A program made the position numbers and the translations under genes. 64,000 nucleotides of DNA. It comes from Pseudomonas knackmussii B13. GTDB taxonomy: Bacteria > Pseudomonadota > Gammaproteobacteria > Pseudomonadales > Pseudomonadaceae. Below, piece by piece: positions 51,708-61,058 of the stretch (position 1 is its first letter; each line of letters begins with the position of its first letter). The stretch lies in NCBI RefSeq assembly GCF_000689415.1, contig NZ_HG322950.1:1674001-1738000 (forward strand), given 5' to 3'. Below the pieces are notes generated by a model that saw nothing but the letters and a program-made list of their open reading frames with translations, ran no database searches and was not told the origin of the DNA.

Positions 51708-54005
51708 ATGAAAAGAACTCGAATCAGCCGCATCGGGCTCGGCCTGCTGCTCGGGCTGAACAGCGCTTGTCTGCTGGCTGCCGAAGGGCCGGCCGTACCG
51801 CAGCCGGGGCAGTCCAAGGACGACTTCATCAATCAGCTGATGGGGCAGATGACCCAGCAGGAAAAGATCGGCCAGCTGCGCCTGGTCAGTGTCGGCCCGG
51901 ATCATCCGAAGCCGGTCCTGCTCGACGAGATCGCCGCCGGCACCACCGGCGCGATCTTCAACACCGTGGTGCGTCCGGGCATTCGCGACCTGCAGGACGC
52001 GGCCATGAAGAGCCGCCTGAAGATCCCGCTGTTCTTCGCCTACGACGTGGTCCACGGCCACCGCACCGTATTCCCCATCGGCCTGGGCCTGGCCGCCAGC
52101 TGGGACATGGGCGCGGTCGCCACCAGCGCGCGCATCGCCGCTGAAGAGGCCAGCGCCGACGGCCTCAACCTGACCTACTCGCCGACCGTCGACATCGCCC
52201 GCGATCCGCGCTGGGGCCGTGTTTCCGAAGGCTTCGGCGAAGACACCTACCTGGTCAGCCGTATCGCCGAGACCGTGGTCAAGAGCTACCAGGGCAAGGG
52301 CCTGGACCAGCCCGGCACCATCATGGCCGGGGTCAAGCACTTCGCCTTGTACGGCGCCGGTGAGGGCGGCCGCGACTACAACACCGTCGACATGAGCCTG
52401 CCGCGCATGTTCCAGGACTCCCTGCCGCCGTACCGCGCGGCGATCGACGCCGGCGCCGGCGCGGTGATGGTGTCGCTGAACAGCGTCAACGGCGTTCCCT
52501 CCACCGCCAACAAATGGCTGCTGCAGGATGTGCTGCGCCAGCAGTGGGGCTACAAGGGCGTGCTGCTCAGCGACCACGGCGCGGTCATGGAGCTGATCAA
52601 GCACGGCGTCGCCGGTGAACCGCGTGAAGCGGCGCGCCTGGCAATCGCCGCGGGCGTCGAGATGAACATGAACGACGACCTCTATGGCAAGGAGCTGCCC
52701 GAGCTGCTCAAGGCCGGCGCCATCCAGCAGAGCGATATCGACCGCGCCTGCCGCGACGTGCTCGCGGCCAAGTGGGACATGGGCCTGTTCAAGGACCCGT
52801 ACCGCTACCTGCAGGGCGCCGACCCGGTGGACACCGACGCCGAAAGCCGCCTGCACCGCGCCGAAGCCCGCGACGTGGCGCGCAAGGGCATGGTCCTGCT
52901 GAAGAACCAGGGCGACGTGCTGCCGCTCAAGCGCAACAGCACCATCGCGCTGATCGGCCCGCTGGCCGACAGCAAGCGCGACGTCATGGGCAGCTGGTCC
53001 GCCGCCGGCAAGGCCTTCCAGGCCGTGACCGTGCTAGAGGGCATGGGCCATGCCACCCGCGGCAAGGGTGCGCTGCTCTACGCCAAGGGCGCCAACGTCA
53101 CTAATGACGAAGAGATCATCAAGTACCTCAACGAGTACAACCAGGACGTGGTGATCGATAAGCGCAGCCCGCAGGCGATGATCGACGAGGCAGTGGCCAA
53201 GGCGAAGATGGCCGACGTGGTCGTGGCCGTGGTCGGCGAAGCCCAGGGCATGGCCCACGAGGCATCGAGCAAGGCCAACCTGCGCATCTCCGCGAGCCAG
53301 CTCGACCTGCTCAAGGCGCTCAAGGCCACCGGCAAGCCGCTGGTGCTGGTGCTGATGAACGGCCGTCCGCTGGACCTGCGCTGGGAAAGCGAGAACGCCG
53401 ACGCCATGCTGGAAACCTGGTTCAGCGGCACCGAGGGCGGCAACGCCATCGCCGACGTGCTGTTCGGCGACTACAACCCGGCAGGCAAGCTGGCCATGAC
53501 CTTCCCGCGTTCGGTGGGGCAGATCCCGATCTACTACAACCACCTGAACACCGGCCGTCCGTTCGACCACGAGCACCCGAACAAGTACACCTCGCGCTAC
53601 TTCGACTCGCAGAACGGCCCGCTGTACCCCTTCGGCTACGGCCTGAGCTACACCAGCTTCAGCGTCTCCGACGTGAAGCTGTCGAGCGCGAAGATGCACA
53701 AGGGCGACACCCTGACCGCACGCGTGACCGTGAAGAACACCGGCAAGCGCGCCGGCGAGACCGTGGTGCAGCTGTACCTGCGCGACCTGGTGGCGTCCAT
53801 CAGCCGGCCGGTCAAGGAGCTCAAGGGCTTCCGCAAGGTCATGCTGCAGCCGGGCGAGTCGAAGGTGGTGGAGTTCCCGATCCGCGAACAGGACCTGCGC
53901 TTCTACGACGGCAGCCTGCGCTACGCCTCGGAGCCGGGTGACTTCAAGGTGATGATCGGCCTGGACTCGGACGACGTGAAGGAAGGGCAGTTCACCCTGC
54001 TCTGA
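51708..54005 (+). CDS. bglX: Periplasmic beta-glucosidase BglX (GH3)
   Basis: 765 residues. A signal peptide (LGLLLGLNSACLLAAEG) leads to a GH3 N-terminal TIM barrel with the catalytic-nucleophile region VLLSDHGAVMEL, in which the usual SDW reads SDH. A C-terminal GH3 domain and a fibronectin-III-like end follow (VTVKNTGKRAGETVVQLYL). It splits beta-linked glucosides. The His after the nucleophile Asp is also common in BglX proteins. Gene context gives no specific substrate. Confidence 0.92.
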   Translation: MKRTRISRIGLGLLLGLNSACLLAAEGPAVPQPGQSKDDFINQLMGQMTQQEKIGQLRLVSVGPDHPKPVLLDEIAAGTTGAIFNTVVRPGIRDLQDAAMKSRLKIPLFFAYDVVHGHRTVFPIGLGLAASWDMGAVATSARIAAEEASADGLNLTYSPTVDIARDPRWGRVSEGFGEDTYLVSRIAETVVKSYQGKGLDQPGTIMAGVKHFALYGAGEGGRDYNTVDMSLPRMFQDSLPPYRAAIDAGAGAVMVSLNSVNGVPSTANKWLLQDVLRQQWGYKGVLLSDHGAVMELIKHGVAGEPREAARLAIAAGVEMNMNDDLYGKELPELLKAGAIQQSDIDRACRDVLAAKWDMGLFKDPYRYLQGADPVDTDAESRLHRAEARDVARKGMVLLKNQGDVLPLKRNSTIALIGPLADSKRDVMGSWSAAGKAFQAVTVLEGMGHATRGKGALLYAKGANVTNDEEIIKYLNEYNQDVVIDKRSPQAMIDEAVAKAKMADVVVAVVGEAQGMAHEASSKANLRISASQLDLLKALKATGKPLVLVLMNGRPLDLRWESENADAMLETWFSGTEGGNAIADVLFGDYNPAGKLAMTFPRSVGQIPIYYNHLNTGRPFDHEHPNKYTSRYFDSQNGPLYPFGYGLSYTSFSVSDVKLSSAKMHKGDTLTARVTVKNTGKRAGETVVQLYLRDLVASISRPVKELKGFRKVMLQPGESKVVEFPIREQDLRFYDGSLRYASEPGDFKVMIGLDSDDVKEGQFTLL

Positions 54006-54027
54006 TCGCGTCTCGGCGTTCTACTTG

Positions 54028-54066
54028 TCGCCCCGACCGGCCTCGCCGCTCGGGGCGATGTCTTTC
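54028..54066 (+). terminator. Terminator after bglX
   Basis: TCGCCCCGA and TCGGGGCGA form a 9-bp stem with a 13-nt loop, followed by TGTCTTTC. Confidence 0.6.
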
Positions 54067-54149
54067 TGGCGGCGGACCGCCCGTCGCACACGCCGGCAAC
54101 CTATCACCGGCGCCCCCATGTTCAATGCGGGAACCGAGGAGAAGCGCGC

Positions 54150-54332
54150 ATGAAAGACCCCTGCATCAGTGTCTGCGAGTTCGACGATGGCATCTGTCGT
54201 GGCTGTGGGCGCAGCCGCGCCGAGATCAGGGCCTGGAAGAAGCTGGATCGGCCGCAGCGCCAGGCCGTACTGGCGGAAGCCGACATGCGCCTGCTGGTGC
54301 TGCAGGCGCGCGGGAGGCGCAAGTTCCGCTGA
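54150..54332 (+). CDS. DUF1289 small zinc-ribbon-like protein
   Basis: 60 residues. It starts MKDPCISVCEFDDGICRGCGRS with four Cys in a CxxxC ... CxxC pattern, then the conserved WKKLDRPQRQAVL. DUF1289 proteins are common and uncharacterised. GAGGAG precedes the ATG. The gene ends 22 bases before the flhA promoter. Confidence 0.88.
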   Translation: MKDPCISVCEFDDGICRGCGRSRAEIRAWKKLDRPQRQAVLAEADMRLLVLQARGRRKFR

Positions 54333-54353
54333 AATTCGCCCTTTCGGAAAAGT

Positions 54354-54369
54354 TGGAACGCTTCCTGCT
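54354..54369 (+). promoter_or_regulatory. Sigma-54 promoter of flhA
   Basis: TGGAACGCTTCCTGCT keeps GG and GC at 12-base spacing, with one change in the -24 block and CTGC in place of TTGC. Predicted +1 is 54380, 72 bases before flhA. Confidence 0.7.
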
Positions 54370-54387
54370 ATTACCCCTGTGACGCCC

Positions 54388-54409
54388 ATGCCGGCGTCAA
54401 AACTTTGAT
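54388..54409 (+). promoter_or_regulatory. FleQ box in the flhA leader, sharing a 15-mer with fliE
   Basis: The shared 15-mer ATGCCGGCGTCAAAA is followed by CTTTGAT, giving GTCAAAACTTTGAT (54396-54409), a TCAA-N4-TTGA palindrome of the FleQ type at +17 from the predicted start. From memory, FleQ sites in P. aeruginosa flhA and fliE also lie in the leader. Confidence 0.6.
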
Positions 54410-54451
54410 GTTCGCGGGCGACAGACCCGCGCCAGGGCAGGGGAGTTCGGG

Positions 54452-56575
54452 GTGGATCGTACGCAATTGATCGGAACAGTGCGCAGCAACCTGGCCGGGA
54501 TGGGCCGTGGCAGCCTCGGCGTGCCGCTGCTGCTGCTGGCGATGCTGGCGATGATGACGCTGCCGATCCCGCCGTTCCTGCTGGACGTGCTCTTCACCTT
54601 CAACATCGCGCTTTCCATCGTCGTCCTGCTGGTCTGCGTGTACGCCCTGCGCCCGCTCGACTTCGCCGTTTTCCCGACCATCCTGCTGGTCGCCACCCTG
54701 CTGCGCCTGGCACTGAACGTCGCCTCCACCCGCGTGGTGCTGCTGCACGGCCACGACGGCCACGCTGCCGCCGGCAAGGTGATCCAGGCCTTCGGCGAGG
54801 TGGTGATCGGCGGCAACTACGTGGTCGGCATCGTGGTCTTCGCGATCTTGATGATCATCAACTTCGTGGTGGTCACCAAGGGTGCCGGGCGTATCTCCGA
54901 AGTGAGCGCCCGCTTCACCCTCGACGCCATGCCCGGCAAGCAGATGGCCATCGACGCCGACCTCAACGCCGGCCTCATCGAGCAGGCCGAGGCGAAGAAG
55001 CGCCGCGCCGAAGTGGCCCAGGAAGCCGATTTCTACGGCTCCATGGACGGTGCCTCGAAATTCGTCCGCGGCGACGCCGTCGCCGGCCTGCTGATCCTCT
55101 TCATCAACCTGATCGGCGGCGTGGCCATCGGCGTGATCCAGCACGCCATGTCCTTCGGCGACGCCGGCAAGGTCTACGCCCTGCTGACCATCGGTGACGG
55201 CCTGGTGGCGCAGTTGCCTTCGCTGCTGTTGTCGACCTCCGCCGCGATCATGGTGACCCGCGTGTCCAGCGCCGAAGACATGGGCGCCCAGGTCAACCGG
55301 CAGATGTTCTCCTCGCCCAAGGCGCTGGCCATCTCTGCCGCCATCCTCATCGCCATGGGCCTGGTCCCGGGCATGCCGCACATTTCCTTCATCGGCCTCG
55401 GTGCGCTGGCCGGTGCTGGCGCCTGGATGATCGTGCAGCGCCAGCGCAAGACGGCCCAGGCCGAGGCCCAGGAAGTGCAGCGTCAGCAGGAACTGCTGCC
55501 GGCGCAGCGCGCCCAGGAGACCAAGGAGCTGGGCTGGGACGACGTGACCCCGGTGGACATGGTCGGCCTGGAAGTGGGCTACCGGTTGATCCCGCTGGTC
55601 GATCGCAACCAGGGCGGCCAGTTGCTGGCGCGGATCAAGGGCGTCCGCAAGAAGCTGTCGCAGGACATGGGCTTCCTCATGCCCTCGGTACACATCCGTG
55701 ACAACCTCGACCTGCTGCCCAACGCCTATCGTTTGACGCTCATGGGCGTCAGCGTGGCGGAAGCGGAGATCTATCCGGACCGCGAACTGGCGATTAACCC
55801 CGGTCAAGTGTTTGGCAGCCTCAACGGCATCGCCGGCAAGGACCCTGCGTTCGGCCTGGAAGCGGTGTGGATCGAGGCCGGCCAGCGCGACCAGGCGCAG
55901 TCCCTCGGCTACACGGTGGTGGACGCCAGCACCGTGGTCGCCACGCACCTCAACCAGGTGCTGCACAAACATGCCCACGAGCTGCTCGGCCACGAAGAGG
56001 TCCAGCAACTGATGCAGCTGCTGGCCAAATCCTCGCCGAAGCTGGCGGAAGAGCTGGTTCCGGGGCTGATTTCCCTGTCGACCCTGCTCAAGGTCCTGCA
56101 GGCGCTGCTGCAGGAACAGGTGCCGGTACGCGACATCCGCACCATTGCCGAGTCCATCGCCAACGTTGCCGCCAAGAGTCAAGATCCCGCCGCGATGGTC
56201 GCCGCGGTTCGCGTCGCGCTGAGCCGCGCAATCGTGCAAAGCATTGTGGGGCTTGAGCCGGAGCTGCCTGTGATCACTCTGGAACCCAGGTTGGAACAGA
56301 TCTTGCTCAATAGCTTGCAGAAGGCCGGACAAGGCTCGGAAGAAGGCATTCTTCTGGAGCCGGGGATGGCCGAGAAGCTGCAACGCTCGTTGGTCGAGGC
56401 GGGGCAGCGTCAGGAGATGCTCGGGAAACCGGCGATCCTCCTGGTAGCCGGCCCCATCCGCGCGATGATGTCGCGATTCGCTCGGATGGCGGTGCCCAGC
56501 ATGAGCGTGCTGGCCTACCAGGAAATCCCGGATAACAAGCAAGTGACCATCGTCGCCACCGTTGGACAGAATTGA
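54452..56575 (+). CDS. flhA: Flagellar export gate protein FlhA
   Basis: 707 residues from a GTG start (VDRTQLIGTVRSNLAG). The N-terminal half has about eight transmembrane helices with the FHIPEP-family stretch RLALNVASTRVVLLHG and GRISEVSARFTLDAMPGKQMAIDADLNAG (in part). The C-terminal cytoplasmic domain forms the nonameric docking ring for FliI-FliJ and chaperones. Its usual upstream neighbour flhB is absent. Eleven bases before flhF. Confidence 0.97.
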   Translation: MDRTQLIGTVRSNLAGMGRGSLGVPLLLLAMLAMMTLPIPPFLLDVLFTFNIALSIVVLLVCVYALRPLDFAVFPTILLVATLLRLALNVASTRVVLLHGHDGHAAAGKVIQAFGEVVIGGNYVVGIVVFAILMIINFVVVTKGAGRISEVSARFTLDAMPGKQMAIDADLNAGLIEQAEAKKRRAEVAQEADFYGSMDGASKFVRGDAVAGLLILFINLIGGVAIGVIQHAMSFGDAGKVYALLTIGDGLVAQLPSLLLSTSAAIMVTRVSSAEDMGAQVNRQMFSSPKALAISAAILIAMGLVPGMPHISFIGLGALAGAGAWMIVQRQRKTAQAEAQEVQRQQELLPAQRAQETKELGWDDVTPVDMVGLEVGYRLIPLVDRNQGGQLLARIKGVRKKLSQDMGFLMPSVHIRDNLDLLPNAYRLTLMGVSVAEAEIYPDRELAINPGQVFGSLNGIAGKDPAFGLEAVWIEAGQRDQAQSLGYTVVDASTVVATHLNQVLHKHAHELLGHEEVQQLMQLLAKSSPKLAEELVPGLISLSTLLKVLQALLQEQVPVRDIRTIAESIANVAAKSQDPAAMVAAVRVALSRAIVQSIVGLEPELPVITLEPRLEQILLNSLQKAGQGSEEGILLEPGMAEKLQRSLVEAGQRQEMLGKPAILLVAGPIRAMMSRFARMAVPSMSVLAYQEIPDNKQVTIVATVGQN

Positions 56576-56586
56576 AGGACAGCGCC

Positions 56587-57897
56587 ATGCAGGTTAAACG
56601 CTTCTTCGCCGCCGATATGCGTCAGGCCATGAAACTGGTCCGCGATGAGCTGGGCGCGGATGCCGCCATCATCGGCAACCGCCGGGTTGCCGGCGGTGTC
56701 GAGCTGACCGCGGCGCTGGACTACCAACCGCCGGCCGCGGCCAGCAAGCCGAACCCGGCGCTGGAAGCCGAGCTGCGCAAGACCCAGGCGCGCATCGCCC
56801 AGGCCCGTGCTGAACTGGACACGCCGGCCCGCGCCGCCGCCAGCCCGCGCAAGGATCGTCAATTGTACGGCGCCGAGCCGGCCAAGCGCCCGACCCTGGC
56901 CGAAGCCATGGCGGCCCCGGACGCTCCGGCAACCCCGGCGCCGGCTGCGGTCAGCCAGCAGTCGCTGGACGCGATGCGTTTCGAACTCAACGGCCTGCGC
57001 GAACTGCTCGAAGTGCAACTGGGCTCCATCGCCTGGAACCAGATGCAGAGCCAGCGGCCGAAACAGGCTGGCCTGTGGCGCCGCCTGCAACGCATGGGCG
57101 TGCCGGCCGACCTGGGTCGCCAGCTGCTCGAACGCGTCGCCTCCATCGCCGATCCCAAGCAGGCCTGGCGCATGCTGCTGGCGCACCTGGCACGCGCCAT
57201 CCGCACACCCGACGAAGACCTGCTGGAACAGGGCGGGGTGATCGCCCTGGTCGGTCCGGCCGGCATGGGCAAGACCACCACCCTGGCGAAGCTTGCGGCC
57301 CGCTATGTGCTGAAGTACGGCGCACACAACCTGGCGCTGGTCAGCATGGACAGTTTCCGCCTGGGCGCGCAGGAGCAGATCAAGACGCTGGGGCGCATCC
57401 TCAATGTCCCTGTGATCCTGGTCGATCCCGGCCAGTCTCTGCTCCAGGCCATGGCTCCGCTGGCGCGCAAGCGCCTGGTGCTGATCGACACCGCCGGTCT
57501 GCCCGCCAGCGATCCGGCGCTGCGCATGCAGCTCGAAGCGCTGGCCGCGCAGAGCCTGAACGTGAAGAATTACCTGGTGCTGGCGGCAACCAGCCAGAGC
57601 CAGGTGCTCAAGGCCGCCTGGCACGCCTACCGCAGCTGCGGACTGGCCGGCTGCGTGCTGACCAAGCTTGACGAGGCCGGTAGCCTGGGCGAGGCGATGT
57701 CGCTCGTGATAGCACAACGCCTGCCTGTTGCCTATCTGGCGGACGGGCCGCGAATTCCGGATGATCTGCAGGTGGCGCGCGCGCACCAGCTGGTCAGCCG
57801 TGCGGTGAGCCTGCAGGTGCCCGAAGAGCCCTGCGAGGACACCATGGCCGGCATGTTCGCCGGCCTGTATCAGCAACCGGCAAGACACGCCGGCTAA
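56587..57897 (+). CDS. flhF: Flagellar placement SRP-type GTPase FlhF
   Basis: 436 residues. It starts MQVKRFFAADMRQAMKLV. A disordered basic/Ala-Pro middle is followed by the NG GTPase domain with P-loop VGPAGMGKTTTLAKLA, DSFRLGAQEQIKTLGRIL, LVLIDTAGL and TKLDEAGSLGEAM. FlhF places the single polar flagellum at the pole and recruits FliF; FleN, encoded next, limits number. ATG 56587 was chosen over an upstream in-frame ATG at 56572. Confidence 0.96.
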   Translation: MQVKRFFAADMRQAMKLVRDELGADAAIIGNRRVAGGVELTAALDYQPPAAASKPNPALEAELRKTQARIAQARAELDTPARAAASPRKDRQLYGAEPAKRPTLAEAMAAPDAPATPAPAAVSQQSLDAMRFELNGLRELLEVQLGSIAWNQMQSQRPKQAGLWRRLQRMGVPADLGRQLLERVASIADPKQAWRMLLAHLARAIRTPDEDLLEQGGVIALVGPAGMGKTTTLAKLAARYVLKYGAHNLALVSMDSFRLGAQEQIKTLGRILNVPVILVDPGQSLLQAMAPLARKRLVLIDTAGLPASDPALRMQLEALAAQSLNVKNYLVLAATSQSQVLKAAWHAYRSCGLAGCVLTKLDEAGSLGEAMSLVIAQRLPVAYLADGPRIPDDLQVARAHQLVSRAVSLQVPEEPCEDTMAGMFAGLYQQPARHAG

Positions 57898-58055
57898 AGG
57901 ATTCCAGACGGGCACCGGAGACGGGGCCCACGGTGGCCGGATGGCCGCCAAGCGGATACGGATGCTCAAGGTAGATCCGTCACGCCAACTGCGGCCGAGC
58001 ACCGCAGCTGGCAGGGTCCCGGTGGCGGGATCGTTGAAGAGACAAGGTAATTTTT

Positions 58056-58886
58056 ATGGGTATGCATCCCGTTCAGGTAATCGCGGTCACCGGTGGCAAA
58101 GGCGGCGTAGGCAAGACCAACGTCTCGGTGAATCTGTCCATGGCGCTGGCCGACCTCGGCCGTCGCGTCATGCTGCTCGACGCCGACCTCGGCCTGGCCA
58201 ACGTCGACGTCTTGCTGGGCCTGCAGCCCAAGCGCACGCTGGCTGACGTCATCGAGGGCGAATGCGACCTGCGCGACGTCATCCTCCAGGGACCGGGCGG
58301 CATCCGCATCGTCCCGGCGGCGTCCGGCACGCAGAGCATGGTGCAGTTGTCGCCGATGCAGCACGCCGGCCTGATCCAGGCGTTCAGCGATATCAGCGAA
58401 AACATCGACGTGCTGGTGGTGGATACCGCCGCCGGCATCGGCGATTCGGTGGTGAGCTTCGTCCGCGCCGCGCAGGAAGTCCTGCTGGTGGTGTGCGACG
58501 AGCCGACCTCGATCACCGACGCCTACGCCCTGATCAAGCTGCTCAACCGCGACCACGGCATGACCCGCTTCCGCGTGCTGGCCAACATGGCGCACAGCCC
58601 GCAGGAAGGGCGCAACCTGTTCGCCAAGCTGACCAAGGTCACCGACCGCTTCCTCGACGTGGCGCTGCAGTACGTCGGCGCGATTCCGTACGACGAATCG
58701 GTGCGCAAGGCGGTGCAGAAGCAGCGCTCGGTCTACGAGGCCTTCCCGCGCAGCAAGGCGGCGCTGGCCTTCCGCGCGATTGCACAGAAGGTCGACAGCT
58801 GGCCGCTGCCGGCCAACCCCCGTGGCCACCTGGAGTTCTTCGTGGAGCGCCTGGTGCAGAATCCCACCGCGGGTTCGACCGTATGA
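58056..58886 (+). CDS. fleN: Flagellar number regulator FleN (FlhG, MinD-type ATPase)
   Basis: 276 residues. It has the deviant Walker A motif GGKGGVGKT, DADLGLANVDVLLGL and a Walker B-like VLVVDTAAGI. It represses FleQ by direct binding and so keeps flagella to one per cell. It overlaps fliA by four bases (ATGA). The gap of 158 bases from flhF has no clear promoter that I can name. ATG 58062 is an alternative start. Confidence 0.96.
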   Translation: MGMHPVQVIAVTGGKGGVGKTNVSVNLSMALADLGRRVMLLDADLGLANVDVLLGLQPKRTLADVIEGECDLRDVILQGPGGIRIVPAASGTQSMVQLSPMQHAGLIQAFSDISENIDVLVVDTAAGIGDSVVSFVRAAQEVLLVVCDEPTSITDAYALIKLLNRDHGMTRFRVLANMAHSPQEGRNLFAKLTKVTDRFLDVALQYVGAIPYDESVRKAVQKQRSVYEAFPRSKAALAFRAIAQKVDSWPLPANPRGHLEFFVERLVQNPTAGSTV

Positions 58887-59626
58887 TGAGCGGCTCCGGA
58901 GCGCGTATGTACACGAAAGCACAGGCGCAGAACTCCCAGGAACAGCTGATCCAGCGTTACGCACCGCTGGTGAAGCGGATCGCCTACCACCTGCTGGGCC
59001 GCCTGCCGGCCAGCGTGCAGGTCGAGGACCTGATGCAGGCCGGCATGATCGGCCTGCTCGAGGCGGCGAAGAAATACGACTCCGGCAAGGGCGCGAGCTT
59101 CGAGACGTACGCGGGCATCCGCATCCGCGGCGCCATGCTCGACGAAGTGCGCAAGGGCGATTGGGCACCGCGTTCGGTGCATCGCAACACGCGGATGGTC
59201 AGCGACGCGATCCGTGCCATCGAAGCGCGCACCGGACGCGACGCTAAAGATCAGGAAGTTGCTGCCGAACTCAATATGAGTCTCGACGATTACTACGCGA
59301 TCTTGAGCGACACCCAGGGCAGTCGCCTGTACAGCTTCGACGACCTGTTGCAGGAAGGGGCCCAGGGGCCGGCGGAAGACACCTCGCACCTGGACAACGA
59401 ACCCTCCCACGGTCTGGAGGACGAGCGTTTCCAGGCGGCGCTGGCCGATGCCATCACCAAGCTTCCCGAGCGCGAGCGCCTGGTGCTGGCGCTGTACTAC
59501 GACGAAGAGCTCAACCTCAAGGAGATCGGCGAGGTGCTCGGGGTCAGCGAGTCGCGGGTCAGCCAGTTGCATAGCCAGTGCGCAGCGCGCCTGCGGGCAA
59601 GGTTGTCGGAGTGGCGCGCGCACTAA
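58883..59626 (+). CDS. fliA: RNA polymerase sigma-28 factor FliA
   Basis: 247 residues. Regions 2 (RYAPLVKRIAYHLLGRLPASVQVEDLMQAG, in part), 3 (DEVRKGDWAPRSVHRN) and 4 (LPERERLVLALYYDEELNLKEIGEVLGVSESRVSQLHS, in part) are clear. It drives late genes such as fliC and flgM and is held by FlgM. The start in the fleN stop (ATGATGA) implies coupled translation; ATG 58886 is an alternative. Confidence 0.97.
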   Translation: MMSGSGARMYTKAQAQNSQEQLIQRYAPLVKRIAYHLLGRLPASVQVEDLMQAGMIGLLEAAKKYDSGKGASFETYAGIRIRGAMLDEVRKGDWAPRSVHRNTRMVSDAIRAIEARTGRDAKDQEVAAELNMSLDDYYAILSDTQGSRLYSFDDLLQEGAQGPAEDTSHLDNEPSHGLEDERFQAALADAITKLPERERLVLALYYDEELNLKEIGEVLGVSESRVSQLHSQCAARLRARLSEWRAH

Positions 59627-59660
59627 GTGCACGGAAGTAACGGAATTTTCCGACGGGACG

Positions 59661-59687
59661 TATAGAATCCCGCCGGTCCGACGATCA
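59661..59687 (+). promoter_or_regulatory. Weak sigma-28-like element before cheY
   Basis: TATA (59661-59664), 15 bases, GACGATCA (59680-59687): both boxes diverge from TAAA and GCCGATAA but share the GACGAT core with the fliC -10 here. Confidence 0.35.
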
Positions 59688-59851
59688 CTGGCGAATGGCC
59701 AGGCGATTCGTCGAAAGGGCAGAGCGGCGAACAGCGGCTCGGCGCCAGACAAGCAACAAGGCAGGTGCCGCCTCGGCACTCGCCAAAGGGTATTCAAGGT
59801 GCGCCTGCAGCGGCGCACCGGGACTGGACGGAGGCAGGCTTGGACAAGAAC

Positions 59852-60223
59852 ATGAAAATTCTCATCGTGGACGACTTCTCCACGATGAGGCGCATCATCA
59901 AGAACCTCCTGCGCGACCTGGGGTTCACCAACACCGCGGAAGCCGACGACGGCACCACCGCGCTGCCGATGCTGCACAGCGGCAATTTCGACTTCCTCGT
60001 CACCGACTGGAACATGCCCGGCATGACCGGCATCGACCTGTTGCGTGCAGTGCGCGCCGACGACCGCCTGAAGCACCTGCCGGTGCTGATGGTGACCGCC
60101 GAAGCCAAGCGCGACCAGATCATCGAAGCGGCCCAGGCCGGGGTCAATGGCTACGTGGTCAAGCCTTTCACCGCTCAAGTGCTGAAAGAAAAGATCGAGA
60201 AGATTTTCGAGCGGGTCGGCTGA
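59852..60223 (+). CDS. cheY: Chemotaxis response regulator CheY
   Basis: 123 residues, a single receiver domain. Phospho-acceptor Asp is in FLVTDWNMPG; other active-site residues are ILIVDDFST (Asp pair), the TA of VTAEAK and Lys of VVKPFTA. Phospho-CheY binds FliM to switch the motor. ATG 59852 follows family annotation. However, a GGAGG at 59830-59834 is five bases before an in-frame TTG at 59840 and 17 bases before the ATG, so a four-residue longer N-terminus is possible. Confidence 0.96.
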   Translation: MKILIVDDFSTMRRIIKNLLRDLGFTNTAEADDGTTALPMLHSGNFDFLVTDWNMPGMTGIDLLRAVRADDRLKHLPVLMVTAEAKRDQIIEAAQAGVNGYVVKPFTAQVLKEKIEKIFERVG

Positions 60224-60242
60224 TTCCGACCAAGAGGGCGTC

Positions 60243-61028
60243 ATGGAGCTCGTCAACGATTCCACGGGTGACTTCGAGTCGACCCTGAAAAAACACGCGC
60301 GCGATTTGGTCGAGAGCCTGGAGCGCGGCGAGGTGCAGCAGGCCGTGCAGCTCATCCAGGAGCTCAACCAGACCCGCGATCGCGGCCTCTACCAGGAGGT
60401 CGGCAAGCTCACCCGCGAACTGCACAACGCGATCGTCAATTTCCAGATCGATCCGAATTCCCGGCACGCCGCGGAAATGTCGCAGATCGCCGATGCCACC
60501 GATCGTCTGTCCTACGTGGTGACGATGACCGAGAAGGCCGCCAACCGCACGATGGACCTGGTCGAGGAGTGCTCGCCGCTGCTCACGCACATCGAGCACG
60601 AGGCCAAGGACCTGCAGGAACAGTGGTCGCGCTTCATGCGCCGCGAGATCGGTCCGGATGCCTTCCGCGACCTGGCCAAGCGCGTCGAGCAGTTCCTCTA
60701 CGTCAGTGCCCAGGACAGCCGCAAGCTGTCTGCACACCTGAACGACATCCTGCTCGCACAGGATTTCCAGGACCTCACCGGGCAGGTGATCAAGCGCGTC
60801 ACCAAGCTGGTCACCGAGGTCGAGAGCAACCTGGTCAAGCTGGTCTGGATGGCTGGGCAGGTGGACCGCTACGCGGGCATCGAGCACGACCACCAGGGCA
60901 TGCGCGACGAAGTCGAAAAAGAAAGATCGTCCAAGGGTGAAGGTCCGCAGATCGCTGCCGATACAAGGAAAGACGTCGTGTCCGGTCAGGACGATGTCGA
61001 CGATCTGTTGTCCAGCCTTGGATTCTGA
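60243..61028 (+). CDS. cheZ: CheY phosphatase CheZ
   Basis: 261 residues, a long helical hairpin protein. The catalytic Gln is in AQDFQDLTGQVIKRV. The C-terminal tail ends in an acidic CheY-binding peptide, DDVDDLLSSLGF. It removes phosphate from CheY to end a tumble/turn signal. Nineteen bases after cheY and 30 before cheA. Confidence 0.96.
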   Translation: MELVNDSTGDFESTLKKHARDLVESLERGEVQQAVQLIQELNQTRDRGLYQEVGKLTRELHNAIVNFQIDPNSRHAAEMSQIADATDRLSYVVTMTEKAANRTMDLVEECSPLLTHIEHEAKDLQEQWSRFMRREIGPDAFRDLAKRVEQFLYVSAQDSRKLSAHLNDILLAQDFQDLTGQVIKRVTKLVTEVESNLVKLVWMAGQVDRYAGIEHDHQGMRDEVEKERSSKGEGPQIAADTRKDVVSGQDDVDDLLSSLGF

Positions 61029-61058
61029 AGTGCGCAAACGCGCCGTGGGGAGCACCGA

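Noticed and set aside
54371..56542. A 723-codon minus-strand open frame opposite flhA
   Set aside because: Complementary to a conserved gene, His/Asp/Gln-rich, no domain.
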